From the IMG/VR virus record IMGVR_UViG_3300041809_003455, positions 1 to 31,150 of that record: 31,150 bases of DNA. One strand, given 5' to 3'. The translations under genes were made by a program, and so were the position numbers. Under the pieces are notes generated by a model. The model was not told the origin of the DNA, ran no database searches, and was given only the letters and a program-made list of their open reading frames with translations. How positions within the stretch are numbered: the first letter of the stretch is position 1; the number at the start of each line of letters is the position of its first letter. The DNA comes from a virus. Positions 6,015-14,029 of the stretch are shown piece after piece.

Positions 6015-7282
6015 TGTCGCTGACCCTTGAGACCGTGCCGGTCGGCTCGCTGGCGCTCGACCCCGACAACGCACGCAAGCACGGGCGCCGCAACCTCGAG
6101 GCGATCGCCGGCTCCCTGCGGCAGTTCGGCCAGCGCCGGCCACTGGTTTGTGTGCGGGTCGGTGAACAGACCCAGGTCATCGCCGGCAACGGCACCCTCG
6201 AGGCCGCGCGCTCGCTGGGCTGGACCGAGATCGTCATCACCGTCGTGCCCGACGACTGGACCGCCGAGCAGGCCAAGGCCTACGCGCTTGCCGACAACCG
6301 CACCGCGGAGCTTGCGACCTGGGACGAGGGCGTGCTCGCCGAGCAGCTAGGCGACCTCGACGCGCTCGGCTTCGATCTCAATTCGATCGGCTTCGACGGG
6401 CTGCCGGCGCTCGACATGCCGGGCGGGCTCGACGACCCAGGCGAGGTCCCGCTCGACCCTGTCTCCTCGCCGGGCGACCTCTGGATTTGTGGGCCGCACC
6501 GCGTGCTCTGCGGATCCAGCACCGACGTCGTGGCGGTGGACGACCTGTTCGCTGGCGACCACTGCCAGTGCGTCGTCACCGACCCGCCGTATGGCGTCGC
6601 CTACTCATCCGGGCATCACCGGGCGATCGTCGGAGACGACTCGACCGATGCCGAGCTCGAGACGCTTCTGCGCAGCTCCCTCGGCATCGCCTGCCAGCAC
6701 GCCACCGACGGCGCCGGCGCCTACGTCTTTCACTCCGACTCCAAGCGCGTCGTCTTTGAGGACGCCATGTGCCGCGCCGGGTTCTTCGTCCACCAGACGC
6801 TGGTGTGGGTCAAGCAGCGCCTCGTGCTCGGGCGGCTCGACTACCAGTCGCAGCACGAGCCCATCCTCTATGGCTGGAAGGCCGGCTCGCGCCACTCGTG
6901 GTACGGGGGCCGGCGCCGCACGGCACTCGTGGCAGACGAGGCGCCGGACCTTGAGCGGCTGACCGGCGACGAGGCGCTCGCGCTGGTGCGCGAGCTCTAC
7001 TCCGAGACCACGGTCATCCGCCACGACCGACCGGCCAAGTCGACAGAGCATCCGACCATGAAGCCGGTCGGTCTGCTGGCGCGGCTCATCGTCAACTCGA
7101 CCAAGAAGGGCGAGCTCGTTTACGACCCGTTCCTGGGATCGGGCTCGACGCTCATCGCCGCCGAGAGCCAGGGCCGGCGCTGCGTCGGCTGCGAGCTCGA
7201 CCCCTGCTACGTCGACGTCATCGTGCGGCGCTGGGAGAAGGCGACCGGCGGCAAGGCGGTGCTCGACCGTGGCGAAGGGTAG
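6014..7282 (+). CDS. ParB-like nuclease domain fused to DNA methyltransferase
   Basis: 422 aa. Residues about 4-110 match the ParB/Srx fold (VGSLALDPDNARKHG, VIAGNGTLEAARSLG, ALADNRTAEL). From about 155 follows an N6-adenine/N4-cytosine methyltransferase. Motif IV DPPY is at 190-193 and the AdoMet motif DPFLGSGST at 371-379; motif IV before motif I makes it beta class. Such fusions are common next to phage terminase genes and are thought to modify phage DNA against host restriction, perhaps marking packaging DNA. All key motifs are intact. The ATG overlaps the stop of the previous gene and the end overlaps the small terminase gene by 14 bp. The recognition sequence cannot be read from the sequence. 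Confidence 0.92.
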   Translation: MSLTLETVPVGSLALDPDNARKHGRRNLEAIAGSLRQFGQRRPLVCVRVGEQTQVIAGNGTLEAARSLGWTEIVITVVPDDWTAEQAKAYALADNRTAELATWDEGVLAEQLGDLDALGFDLNSIGFDGLPALDMPGGLDDPGEVPLDPVSSPGDLWICGPHRVLCGSSTDVVAVDDLFAGDHCQCVVTDPPYGVAYSSGHHRAIVGDDSTDAELETLLRSSLGIACQHATDGAGAYVFHSDSKRVVFEDAMCRAGFFVHQTLVWVKQRLVLGRLDYQSQHEPILYGWKAGSRHSWYGGRRRTALVADEAPDLERLTGDEALALVRELYSETTVIRHDRPAKSTEHPTMKPVGLLARLIVNSTKKGELVYDPFLGSGSTLIAAESQGRRCVGCELDPCYVDVIVRRWEKATGGKAVLDRGEG

Positions 7283-7772
7283 ACCGCCGGATCCCGGGCG
7301 TGAGCGCCGTGGCACTGGCAATCGCGCGACGGTCGGCCGCGCAAAGGCGTCTACCGCTCGGGCGCTGCCGGCGCCGACAGTCGTGGCGCAGGCCGAGCCG
7401 CCGGCCGACCTGCCGGGGGCGGTCGTTCCGCTGTGGACCGCCTGCATCAACGAGATGGCAGCCAACCGCCACCTGCGCGCGCCGGACCTCATCCTGCTCA
7501 AGGCGTACTGCGAGGCGATCTCGCTCCACGAGGAGTCCTCGGCGCAGATTCACCGACTCGGCGTGCTGGTCTCTGGACCTCAAGGGCCCATGGTGAACCC
7601 GCTCATCCGGGTGCAGAAGGACGCCGCGCAGACGATGCGGCAGCTCGCGGACGTGCTCGGCTTGAACCCGACGGCGCGCATCCGCGCGGGCCTGCAGGAG
7701 GTCGCCGGCGCGAGCCTCGTGCTCGGCATCCGGGATCGGCTGGTCGGCGAGATCGTGAAGGGCTCGAGGTGA
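7269..7772 (+). CDS. terS: Phage terminase small subunit (P27-like)
   Basis: 167 aa with a GTG start. After a basic N-terminus (MAKGRPPDPGRERR), the region of residues about 40-150 matches the P27 family: PPADLPGAVVPLWTACINEM, then a helical stretch (LILLKAYCEAISLHEESSAQ), GPMVNPLIRVQKDAAQTMRQ and LADVLGLNPTARIR. The small subunit recognises phage DNA and recruits the large subunit for packaging. It overlaps the methyltransferase by 14 bp and the HNH gene by 4 bp (GTGA). Its normal partner, the large terminase subunit, is not found downstream, where a reverse-strand lipoprotein gene sits instead. Confidence 0.88.
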   Translation: MAKGRPPDPGRERRGTGNRATVGRAKASTARALPAPTVVAQAEPPADLPGAVVPLWTACINEMAANRHLRAPDLILLKAYCEAISLHEESSAQIHRLGVLVSGPQGPMVNPLIRVQKDAAQTMRQLADVLGLNPTARIRAGLQEVAGASLVLGIRDRLVGEIVKGSR

Positions 7773-8053
7773 GCCGGGCGCGGCTCTACATCTCCATCGT
7801 GGCCGACGTCCTCGAGGCGCGCGACTTCCGCTGCGAGTCCTGCGGCGCGCCAGACGTAGAGCACGTCCACCACATCATCCCGGCGTCGGAGACCGGCATC
7901 GCTGCCGAGCTCGTGCTGGAGCCGGCGAACATGATGGTGCTCTGTAACGACTGCCACGTGCTGTTCCATCCCGGCTCCCGCAACCGCAACATGTGGTGGC
8001 ACATGCAGCTCGCCGCCGACGCGCGCGGGCGATCGCTCGGAGGCTTCCGGTGA
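7769..8053 (+). CDS. HNH endonuclease
   Basis: 94 aa with a GTG start overlapping the terminase stop. CESCG and CNDCH supply two zinc-binding pairs around VEHVHHIIPASE, the His-His core of the HNH motif, followed by NMMVLCNDCHVLFH. HNH proteins beside terminase genes in HK97-type phages assist the terminase in cleaving concatemers at cos sites (known for the family). The position between small terminase and portal fits that role. The stop overlaps the next GTG (8050). Confidence 0.9.
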   Translation: MSRARLYISIVADVLEARDFRCESCGAPDVEHVHHIIPASETGIAAELVLEPANMMVLCNDCHVLFHPGSRNRNMWWHMQLAADARGRSLGGFR

Positions 8054-8421
8054 CCGAGCCCGAGCGCCCGAAGGCCGGCGAGCCGCCGGACCTCTCCCGT
8101 CCGACCGAGGTGCTGCGCTACCTGCTTCAAATCGAGGCCGAGCGCCTGCAGGTCGCGCTTTCGGTCGAGCGCAAGCGCGAGCTCGTCTTCCCGGAGACCA
8201 CGGTCATCGTGCGCGACATCGAGCGCCTCACCGCCGAGCTCGAGCGCCGCGACGCAGAGGCCGGCGGCGCCGACGCGCAAAAGGGGACGCCAGAAAAAAC
8301 CGCGCAAACGATTTCCGGAGGCTGGGCGCCGGCCGACCTTGCGAGATGTGTCGTCGGTCAAGTACTGCGATCGAATACGGAGCGATGGTGTGCCCGCCGA
8401 GAAGCAGCTCCTTCTGGGTGA
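8050..8421 (+). CDS. Small phage protein, 3' end lost at a cargo junction
   Basis: 123 aa as read, starting at a GTG that overlaps the HNH stop. Residues 1 to about 80 look phage-coded and helical (LRYLLQIEAERLQVALSVE, RDIERLTAELERRDAE). After TAQTISGG (about residue 90) the sequence runs antisense to the reverse-strand lipoprotein gene and loses coding character. The original gene probably ended or continued differently, so this is likely a truncated frame. Function unknown; small helical proteins often precede the large terminase gene. A copy of GCGCAAACGATT (8302-8313) lies close to the apparent junction. Confidence 0.5.
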   Translation: MTEPERPKAGEPPDLSRPTEVLRYLLQIEAERLQVALSVERKRELVFPETTVIVRDIERLTAELERRDAEAGGADAQKGTPEKTAQTISGGWAPADLARCVVGQVLRSNTERWCARREAAPSG

Positions 8422-8983
8422 AGTGAAACCGCGGGTTCTGCTCCCATGCCGTATGCCAGTGTGCGCCGCCATCGGACGTGCACTCGATGATGCCCACAAA
8501 GCGAGCGCCGTGGGCAATTACCCCGGCGGCAATCCCGTGGAGACTGTCTGTGAAGGCCAACTCGGTTAGGGCCAGGCTGGAACCCAACCGCACGACCGAC
8601 CAGTGCTTGCCCCCATCTACAGTGCGTATCACCTCGTCGCCGCCGAGCAGCCAGCCGTGTAACTTGTCGCTGAAGGTGACAGCGAAGAGGTCCTCCGAGG
8701 TACCGCAGTCAACCCCGCGCCAATGAACGCCGCCGTCTGAGGTGGCAAGCAGGGTGCCCGCCTCGCCTATCGCCCACCCGTCGCTGACGCTGGTAAAGCA
8801 CACCCCCGTCAGGTCGGCGCCGGTGCCCGACTGCTGGGCAACCCAACCCATGCTTCGCGCGAGGCCCGTGGTCTTCGCTGGCGCACAGCCAGCCACGAGC
8901 AGCGAGAGTGCGGCCAAGGCGATCACGCACAGACAACCCGGGAGGTTCGCCTGCCACTTCGCTCTCGCTCGATGCGACGCCAT
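8228..8983 (-). CDS. YCF48-type propeller lipoprotein, C-terminally truncated cargo
   Basis: 251 aa as read. The ATG at 8983 is chosen because GGAGGG lies 8-9 bases upstream; a longer frame from 9079 lacks this. The N-terminus has a basic region, a hydrophobic stretch (CLCVIALAALSLLVAG) and the lipobox VAGC, so it should be a lipoprotein. Blades contain LLATSDGGVHW, IRTVDGGKHW and CTSDGGAHW, with linkers such as VSDGWAIGEAG. After about residue 208 (SIAVLD) the frame becomes Arg-rich and antisense to the upstream phage gene, so the natural C-terminus seems to be missing. It is read against the late operon and lies exactly where the large terminase subunit is expected. It is related in type to the gene at 4409-5527 but is not a near copy. 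Confidence 0.7.
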   Translation of the reverse strand: MASHRARAKWQANLPGCLCVIALAALSLLVAGCAPAKTTGLARSMGWVAQQSGTGADLTGVCFTSVSDGWAIGEAGTLLATSDGGVHWRGVDCGTSEDLFAVTFSDKLHGWLLGGDEVIRTVDGGKHWSVVRLGSSLALTELAFTDSLHGIAAGVIAHGARFVGIIECTSDGGAHWHTAWEQNPRFHFTQKELLLGGHTIAPYSIAVLDRRHISQGRPAPSLRKSFARFFLASPFARRRRRPLRRGARARR

Positions 8984-9060
8984 TCGCGGTCCCTCCAGCT
9001 CGGACGAGCCGAGTGCGGCTGATACTACAGGGTTGAGTCCCCCACCGACCTCAAGCTGAT

Positions 9061-9086
9061 GGCGTGACGGCACGCTCATCCTAGGG
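9061..9086 (+). promoter_or_regulatory. 26-nt motif, copy 3, before the portal gene
   Basis: GGCGTGACGG-CACG-CTCATCCTAGGG, aligned without gaps to the copy at 5638. It is 28 bp before the portal start and immediately after the reverse-strand cargo gene. It could restart transcription of the late operon after the insertion. One frame reads RDGTLILGSVIGSR-stop, which could instead be the tail end of a lost gene. Confidence 0.45.
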
Positions 9087-9114
9087 TCAGTTATCGGCTC
9101 GAGGTGAGGTGCCC

Positions 9115-10686
9115 GTGAACTTCAACCCGCTGCGCCTGTTCGCTGGCCGCGCTCCCCAGAAGCGCGCGCTGGACGAGTCCAGCGAGCTCTACCGCGCGCT
9201 CGCTGTCTACGCGCAGACCGCGTCCGGCTTCTCCGTCAACGACGAGACGGCGCTCACCTCTGTCGCGGTGCTCGGCTGCCTGCAGGTCCGCGCCGGCAGC
9301 ATGGGCGCGCTGCCGCTCAAGGTCCGCCAGCGCGTGGGCCGCGACCGCCTCGAGCGCGACGACCATCCCGTCTATCGGCTGCTATCGGTGGCGCCGAACC
9401 CCATCCTCACCGCGCCGCAGTTCTGGCGCTGGGAGCAGCTCCAGGAGGACCTCACCGGCAACGCCTTCGCTCGGGTCATCTGGGCGAAGGGCGACCCCAT
9501 CGAGGTCTGGCCGATGACCGGGCCGCTGCCGACCATGCGCACCACGCCGACCGGCCTGGCCTACGCCTACGGCGGCGACGTCATGGTGCCGGCCGGCGTC
9601 TATCCGGCGAGTGAGATCCTGCATTTCAAGGGGCAGATCCTGCGCAACCCCTACTGGGGCCGCTCGATCGTCAACTTAGCCCGCGACACCATCGGCCTCG
9701 ACATCGCCTCGGAGCAGTTCTTCGCGCGCTTCCTGGCAAACGGCACGCACTTCCCGGGTTACCTCTCGACCGACCAGGACTTAACCGACGAGGACTACGA
9801 GGCCCTGAAGGAGCAGTTCAAGGGCTCAAGCGGCGTGCTCACCGCCGGCGAGCTGCGCATCTTCGACCGCGGCCTGAAGCTCCTGCAGAACGCCATGTCC
9901 TTGAAGGACGCGCAGTTGGTCGAGGAGCAGCGGTGGCTCCTCGAGCAGTGCTGCCGGCTCTTCAGAGTGCCGCTGCCGCTCCTGCAGGACTGGACGCACG
10001 GCACCTACTCAAACGCCGAGCAGGCCGGCATCTGGTTTGCCCAGCACACGATCACGCCGCTTGCGGTCGACAAGGAGGCCGTGATCGGCCAGCGCATGTT
10101 CCTGGAAAGCGAGGTCAAGGCCGGCTACTTCGCCAAGTTCAACGTCGACGCGCTGCTGCGCGGCGACTTCCAGGCGCGCTCGCAGGGCTACTCCATCCTC
10201 ATCCTCTGCGGCGTGCTCGCGCCCAACGAGGCGCGCGCCTTCGAGGACTGGAACCCCTACCAGGGCGGCGACGAGTACCGGCTGCCGCTCAACACCGCCG
10301 CGGCTGGCGACCCGCTCGCCGCGCCGGCGCCGGTGCCGGCCGCGGACAAGGTCAAGGCGCAGGAGCTGCCGGCGGGGCCGGCCGACGACGAGGGCGACCG
10401 CAACCTGCAGGTCGACCAGGGCGCCCGCTTTGCGGTCGCCGCCATGATCCGCAACGCCGGCGATCTCATCGAGCGCCGCGCCGCCGAGGACGAGGCGCGC
10501 GGTCGGCCGGTAACCGACACCGAAGCGTTCGCCTACCGCGTGCTCGCGCCGGTCTGCGAGGCGTCCGCGCACCTCGGCCTGGTCATCTCGCCGGCCATGC
10601 TCGTGGACCAGTTCGTCGGCAGGCGTGACGGCCGACTCATCATGGCGCCAGGTTCGCCGGCGCAGAGGAAGGAGGGCGCTTCATGA
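9115..10686 (+). CDS. Portal protein (HK97 type)
   Basis: 523 aa. The dodecameric portal forms the channel at one capsid vertex through which DNA enters and to which the tail attaches. Family signs include the early SVAVLGCLQVRAGSMGALPL region, DDHPVYRLLSVAPNP, LTGNAFARVIW, ILHFKG, GRSIVNLARDTIGLDIASEQ and NAMSLKDAQLVEEQRWLLEQ, then FRVPLPLLQDWTHGTYSNAEQ. The C-terminal 110 residues are an Ala/Pro-rich linker and a charged helical segment, longer than the core needs. The start is the GTG at 9115, 6 bases after GAGGTGAG; a GTG at 9109 lies too close to it. It overlaps the protease gene by 4 bp. Confidence 0.93.
   Translation: MNFNPLRLFAGRAPQKRALDESSELYRALAVYAQTASGFSVNDETALTSVAVLGCLQVRAGSMGALPLKVRQRVGRDRLERDDHPVYRLLSVAPNPILTAPQFWRWEQLQEDLTGNAFARVIWAKGDPIEVWPMTGPLPTMRTTPTGLAYAYGGDVMVPAGVYPASEILHFKGQILRNPYWGRSIVNLARDTIGLDIASEQFFARFLANGTHFPGYLSTDQDLTDEDYEALKEQFKGSSGVLTAGELRIFDRGLKLLQNAMSLKDAQLVEEQRWLLEQCCRLFRVPLPLLQDWTHGTYSNAEQAGIWFAQHTITPLAVDKEAVIGQRMFLESEVKAGYFAKFNVDALLRGDFQARSQGYSILILCGVLAPNEARAFEDWNPYQGGDEYRLPLNTAAAGDPLAAPAPVPAADKVKAQELPAGPADDEGDRNLQVDQGARFAVAAMIRNAGDLIERRAAEDEARGRPVTDTEAFAYRVLAPVCEASAHLGLVISPAMLVDQFVGRRDGRLIMAPGSPAQRKEGAS
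10622..10647 (+). promoter_or_regulatory. 26-nt motif, copy 4, inside the end of the portal gene
   Basis: GGCGTGACGG-CCGA-CTCATCATGGCG. It is in the coding frame of the portal C-terminus (RRDGRLIMAP) and 35 bp before the protease start. It may be an internal promoter for the capsid genes, or a coincidental coding match. Confidence 0.3.
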
Positions 10687-11567
10687 AGACCGAGCTGCGC
10701 ATGAGAGTCGTGCCCGACCTGCGCTTTCTCGCCGCCGGCGACGGTGTGGCCGACCGCATCCAGGCCAAGGCGATCGTCTACGGCGCCGTCTCCGAGGACC
10801 TCGGCGGCTGGCGCGAGGTCTTCGCGCCGGGCTCTGTCACACTCGAGCCGGATCTGCGCATGCTGTTCGACCACCAGACCAGCATGGTCATCGGGCGCAC
10901 GAGCGCCGGCACCCTGGACGCCATGGACGACGGCTCGGGCATCACAGCGACCGGCTACCCGCCGGACACGCAGTGGGCACGTGACCTGCGCGTCTCGATG
11001 GAGCGCGGCGACATCAACCAGATGTCCTTCCGCTTCGTCGCCCTGGAGGACGACATCACCTGGGTGCCGTCTGAGACCGAGGCCGCAGACGGCGGCTACG
11101 TCCTGCGCACCGTCCTTGCGGCGATCGTCTCCGAGCTCTCTGTCGTCGCCATGCCTGCCTACCCGCAGACCGTGGCGCTGGCGCGCGCAAGCGTGACCGG
11201 CGAGTTGCGGCGGCGCGTCCTTGCCGCCATGCCGGCCGAGCTGCGCGAGGGCAAGGTCCTCTCGCAGGAGAACCTCACCGCGCTCATCCAGATCCACGAC
11301 TTGGCAGAGACCGTGCTGGACGGCGCCGACCCCAATTGGGCCGACGCCGGCGTGACGTCCGGCGAGGACGGCGGCGACGGCGACGCCGACGACACCGGCG
11401 CCGCCGGCAGCCGCGCAAACGATTCATCCCACAAGGACACCTCGGGCGGCGGCGGATCGCCGGCCGTCCGGTCCGGCGCGGGTTCCGCGCTGCTCCTGCC
11501 CAGCTCCGGCCGCATCTATCTGCCGGGCTTCGGGCTCCGTTCGGTCAAGCAGGAGGGCTCGAAATGA
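10683..11567 (+). CDS. Prohead maturation protease (HK97 type)
   Basis: 294 aa. It cleaves the scaffolding part of the capsid protein, and itself, inside the prohead. The catalytic pattern of the U35/S78 family is visible: H64 in FDHQ, S115 in QMSFRF, and the SELSVVAMPAYPQT motif with E151. The protease domain ends near residue 170. The last 125 residues include a helical segment and a Gly/Asp/Ser-rich low-complexity stretch (SGEDGGDGDADDTG), probably a scaffold-like extension removed on maturation. AAGGAGGGC precedes the ATG. The stop TGA overlaps the capsid ATG. It carries GCGCAAACGATT at 11413-11424. Confidence 0.92.
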   Translation: MKTELRMRVVPDLRFLAAGDGVADRIQAKAIVYGAVSEDLGGWREVFAPGSVTLEPDLRMLFDHQTSMVIGRTSAGTLDAMDDGSGITATGYPPDTQWARDLRVSMERGDINQMSFRFVALEDDITWVPSETEAADGGYVLRTVLAAIVSELSVVAMPAYPQTVALARASVTGELRRRVLAAMPAELREGKVLSQENLTALIQIHDLAETVLDGADPNWADAGVTSGEDGGDGDADDTGAAGSRANDSSHKDTSGGGGSPAVRSGAGSALLLPSSGRIYLPGFGLRSVKQEGSK

Positions 11568-12736
11568 GCACCGACTACCGTGAGCTGGACCGGCGCGCCA
11601 GCGAAATCCGCGCCGAGGTCGAGGGTGTCCTGGCCAAGGGTGCCGAAATGACCGCGGAGGACCGCGACCTCGTCAATGTCCGCACCGGCGAAATGCAGAC
11701 GCTGGAGCGCCTCGCGCTCGAGCTCCGCGACTCGCAGATCGACGACCTGCAGCGTCAGGTCGCCGCCGGCGCTCCGGTCGTGACCACGGGCAGCACGCCG
11801 GAGGAGCAGGCCGCGATCGAGGACTACCGCACCTACCTGCGCAGCGGCGAGCAGCGCGCGGGCCTGATCGCCGGCAGTGGCGCCTCGGGTGGCTTCATCG
11901 TGCCCGAGCCGGTCCACGCGCCGCTCATCGAGAAGTACCGCAAGCACTCCCCGATCATCGCCGACTGCACGGTCTTTGAGATGCAGGGCAACACCACGAT
12001 GTACCTGCCCTACAAGTCCTCGCACGGCGCCGTGACGTCCACCACCGAGACCGGCGCCCGCACCGAGCAGACCGAGCCGACCTTCGCCGGCGGCTCCGGA
12101 TCGCAGCTCCAGGCGTTCGACCACTACACCGACCAGCGCGCCACGCAGCAGCTCTTAGACGACGTGCCGGGCTTTGAGGAGACCCTGCTCGGCTGGGTCT
12201 ACCAGGACTTCATGGAGCAGCTCAACGCGGAGGCCTGCGTGGGCGCCGGCGCCGCCTCGCAGCAGCTCGCCGGCCTCTACGCCGCGAGCGGCACGTACCT
12301 GACGACCCTCTCGGGCTCGGCCGGTGCGATCGCCAACACCTCGTTCCTCACGCAATTCTTCAAGCTGCCGTTCAAGTACCGCCCGAACGCGAAGTGGTAC
12401 CTCTCGCCGGTCACGCTGGCGGTGGCCATGGGCTTCGCCATGCCCAACCTGAACAACACGCCGCTGGTCCAGCCGGACGCAAGCGACGGCTCGTTCAAGA
12501 TCCTCGGCAAGCCGGTCGTCGAGGTCGACGACGCTCCCGTCATCGGCGCCGCGAACTACCCCATCGCCTTTGGCGATCTGTCCGCGGGATATGCGGTCGG
12601 CATCCACAAGCAGCCGACCATCCTGCGCGACCCGTTCACCGCCAAGCCGCAGGTCATCTTCTACGGGCTCGGCCGCTTCGGTGGTGTCCCTTGGGACCCC
12701 AACGCGGTCGTGCTCATGAAGAGCAACAACGCCTAG
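11564..12736 (+). CDS. Major capsid protein (HK97 fold)
   Basis: 390 aa. Residues 1 to about 75 are a charged coiled-coil delta domain (RRASEIRAEVEGVLAKGAEM, LERLALELRDSQIDDLQRQV), expected to be removed by the upstream protease. The mature HK97-fold part starts near GSGASGGFIVPEPV. It continues with SPIIADCTVFEMQGNTTMYL, QAFDHYTDQRATQQLLDDV, an NAKWYLSPVTLAVAMG region, and a C-terminal FGDLSAGYAVGIHKQPTILR then FYGLGRFGGVPWDPNAVVLM. This order is typical of the family. GGAGGG precedes the ATG. It follows the protease with a 4-bp overlap. Confidence 0.95.
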   Translation: MSTDYRELDRRASEIRAEVEGVLAKGAEMTAEDRDLVNVRTGEMQTLERLALELRDSQIDDLQRQVAAGAPVVTTGSTPEEQAAIEDYRTYLRSGEQRAGLIAGSGASGGFIVPEPVHAPLIEKYRKHSPIIADCTVFEMQGNTTMYLPYKSSHGAVTSTTETGARTEQTEPTFAGGSGSQLQAFDHYTDQRATQQLLDDVPGFEETLLGWVYQDFMEQLNAEACVGAGAASQQLAGLYAASGTYLTTLSGSAGAIANTSFLTQFFKLPFKYRPNAKWYLSPVTLAVAMGFAMPNLNNTPLVQPDASDGSFKILGKPVVEVDDAPVIGAANYPIAFGDLSAGYAVGIHKQPTILRDPFTAKPQVIFYGLGRFGGVPWDPNAVVLMKSNNA

Positions 12737-12751
12737 CCTGGAGGCGCCGTC

Positions 12752-13066
12752 ATGGCTGACGAGGACAGGCTGGAGGAGGCCGGCGCCGAGCAGGCGCCGG
12801 AAAAGAAGGGCGAGCCGAAGGTCGCCGCGCCGCTGCACGCCGAGCGCCTGGTGACGGTGCGCTTCGTCCACGAGGCCAAGTGGTGTGTCGGCACCTTCGA
12901 GGGCGCCACCACGGAGGTCATCGCCGAAGGCGAGGAGCGCGAGCTCCCGCGCGAGACCGCGCTCGTCTTCGTGGGCATGGGTGCCGCCGTCCTGACGGGC
13001 GACCAGGAGCTCGGCGCCAGGCAGCACGGCGAGGTGGCGACCCGCAGTCGCCGCCGGCGCCGGTAG
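12752..13066 (+). CDS. Small head-associated protein
   Basis: 104 aa, no firm family. The N-terminus is acidic (DEDRLEEAGAEQAPEKKGE). A middle part, RLVTVRFVHEAKWCVGTFEG to VFVGMGAAVLTGDQE, looks like a small beta fold. The C-terminus is Arg-rich (RSRRRRR). Genes at this place, between capsid and connector, often encode decoration or head-closure accessory proteins; that is inference from position. GGAGG lies 7 bases before the ATG, and a strong hairpin follows 14 bp after the stop. Confidence 0.75.
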   Translation: MADEDRLEEAGAEQAPEKKGEPKVAAPLHAERLVTVRFVHEAKWCVGTFEGATTEVIAEGEERELPRETALVFVGMGAAVLTGDQELGARQHGEVATRSRRRRR

Positions 13067-13079
13067 CGACACCGTGAGA

Positions 13080-13113
13080 GGCCGCGGGAGCGTCTTCGGG
13101 CGCTCCCGCGGCC
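13080..13113 (+). terminator. Strong 13-bp hairpin after the capsid block
   Basis: GGCCGCGGGAGCG (13080-13092) and CGCTCCCGCGGCC (13101-13113) pair perfectly around an 8-base loop (TCTTCGGG). No T-run follows. It may terminate or attenuate transcription, or stabilise the capsid mRNA, before the connector gene 20 bp downstream. Confidence 0.65.
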
Positions 13114-13132
13114 GTGCCCGCTAGGAGGCGCC

Positions 13133-14029
13133 ATGGACCGTATCCGCCAACAGAGCGACGGGACCTACGCGCTCTCTGTCGCCACCATCGACCCGCTGAC
13201 CGAGGCCGCTTGCACGGCCACGGGTGACCTCTCTGTGACGATCACAGACGGCGACAGCGTGCAGGTCTACTCCGACGCCGCGAGCGCCGGCGAGGGCGTG
13301 CTCACCGCCGACGTGCCGGTCGCTTCCATGCCGCTCCTGGACACCTACGTCTGTACCTGGACCGGCACCGCCTCGGGCTCACTGACCCGCTGGACGAGCT
13401 GGGTCGAGGTCTGCGGCGGCTTTGCCTACGAGGTCGCCGACTTCCGCGCGTGGGACCCGACCTTCGCCGACCCGGCGAAGTACCCGGCGGCGGTCCTGCG
13501 CGCCGCGCGCACCGCCGGCGAGCAGCGGTTCGAGCGCCACGCGCGCGTCGCCTACGTGCCGCGCTGCGGTCGCTGGACCGGCAAGGTCAAAGGACACCCC
13601 GTGCCGATTGGCTACGGCATCGGCTACGACGCCGGTTGCCAGCGCCTCGAGACGCACTTCAACGCCGTGCGGGATCTGCGCGCCGTCTACGAGAACGGCG
13701 TGGCGATCGACCCGGCCACGTTCGCCACGCTGAGCGTCACCGAGTGGGGCGCCGTCGACCGCCAGCCGGGCGACTACTGGCTCGACGGGCGCAAGGTGAA
13801 GGTCGTGCTCGAGCACGGCTACGACCTCGCGCCGGACCCGGTGGCCACGGCGGTCATGATCCTGGCGCGCGAGTACATTCACCGCTCGGCTCTCACCAGC
13901 CGGGCCACGGTCGAGGCGACCGACGTCGGTTTCTTCCGCCTCTCTGTCGCCGGTCCGGGCAAGCCGACCGGCATCCCCGAGGTCGACACGGCCATCTTCG
14001 AGTTCGGCCGGCGGAGGCCGCGGACGTGA
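13133..14029 (+). CDS. Head-tail connector / adaptor protein
   Basis: 298 aa. Residues 1-100 are a beta-rich domain (DLSVTITDGDSVQVYSDA, TYVCTWTGTASGSLTRW) like those fused to actinophage adaptors. Residues about 105-298 resemble the gp6/gp15-like connector: a helical start (KYPAAVLRAARTAGEQRFER), a loop, DLRAVYENGVAIDP, then DYWLDGRKVKVVLEHGYDLAP and a final helix VATAVMILAREYIHR. Connectors of this type sit under the portal ring. GGAGG is 7 bases before the ATG. It overlaps the next gene by 4 bp. Confidence 0.78.
   Translation: MDRIRQQSDGTYALSVATIDPLTEAACTATGDLSVTITDGDSVQVYSDAASAGEGVLTADVPVASMPLLDTYVCTWTGTASGSLTRWTSWVEVCGGFAYEVADFRAWDPTFADPAKYPAAVLRAARTAGEQRFERHARVAYVPRCGRWTGKVKGHPVPIGYGIGYDAGCQRLETHFNAVRDLRAVYENGVAIDPATFATLSVTEWGAVDRQPGDYWLDGRKVKVVLEHGYDLAPDPVATAVMILAREYIHRSALTSRATVEATDVGFFRLSVAGPGKPTGIPEVDTAIFEFGRRRPRT

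Noticed and set aside
9061-9107. Frame WRDGTLILGSVIGSR-stop as the surviving C-terminus of the large terminase
   Set aside because: The same peptide-like pattern appears at the other copies of the 26-nt motif for DNA-level reasons, and 15 residues are too few to assign. Kept only as a remark.
11336-11567. Separate upstream frame joined to the capsid gene giving a 466-aa product
   Set aside because: The extra N-terminus is a shadow of the protease gene; the ATG at 11564 with GGAGGG before it is the true start.
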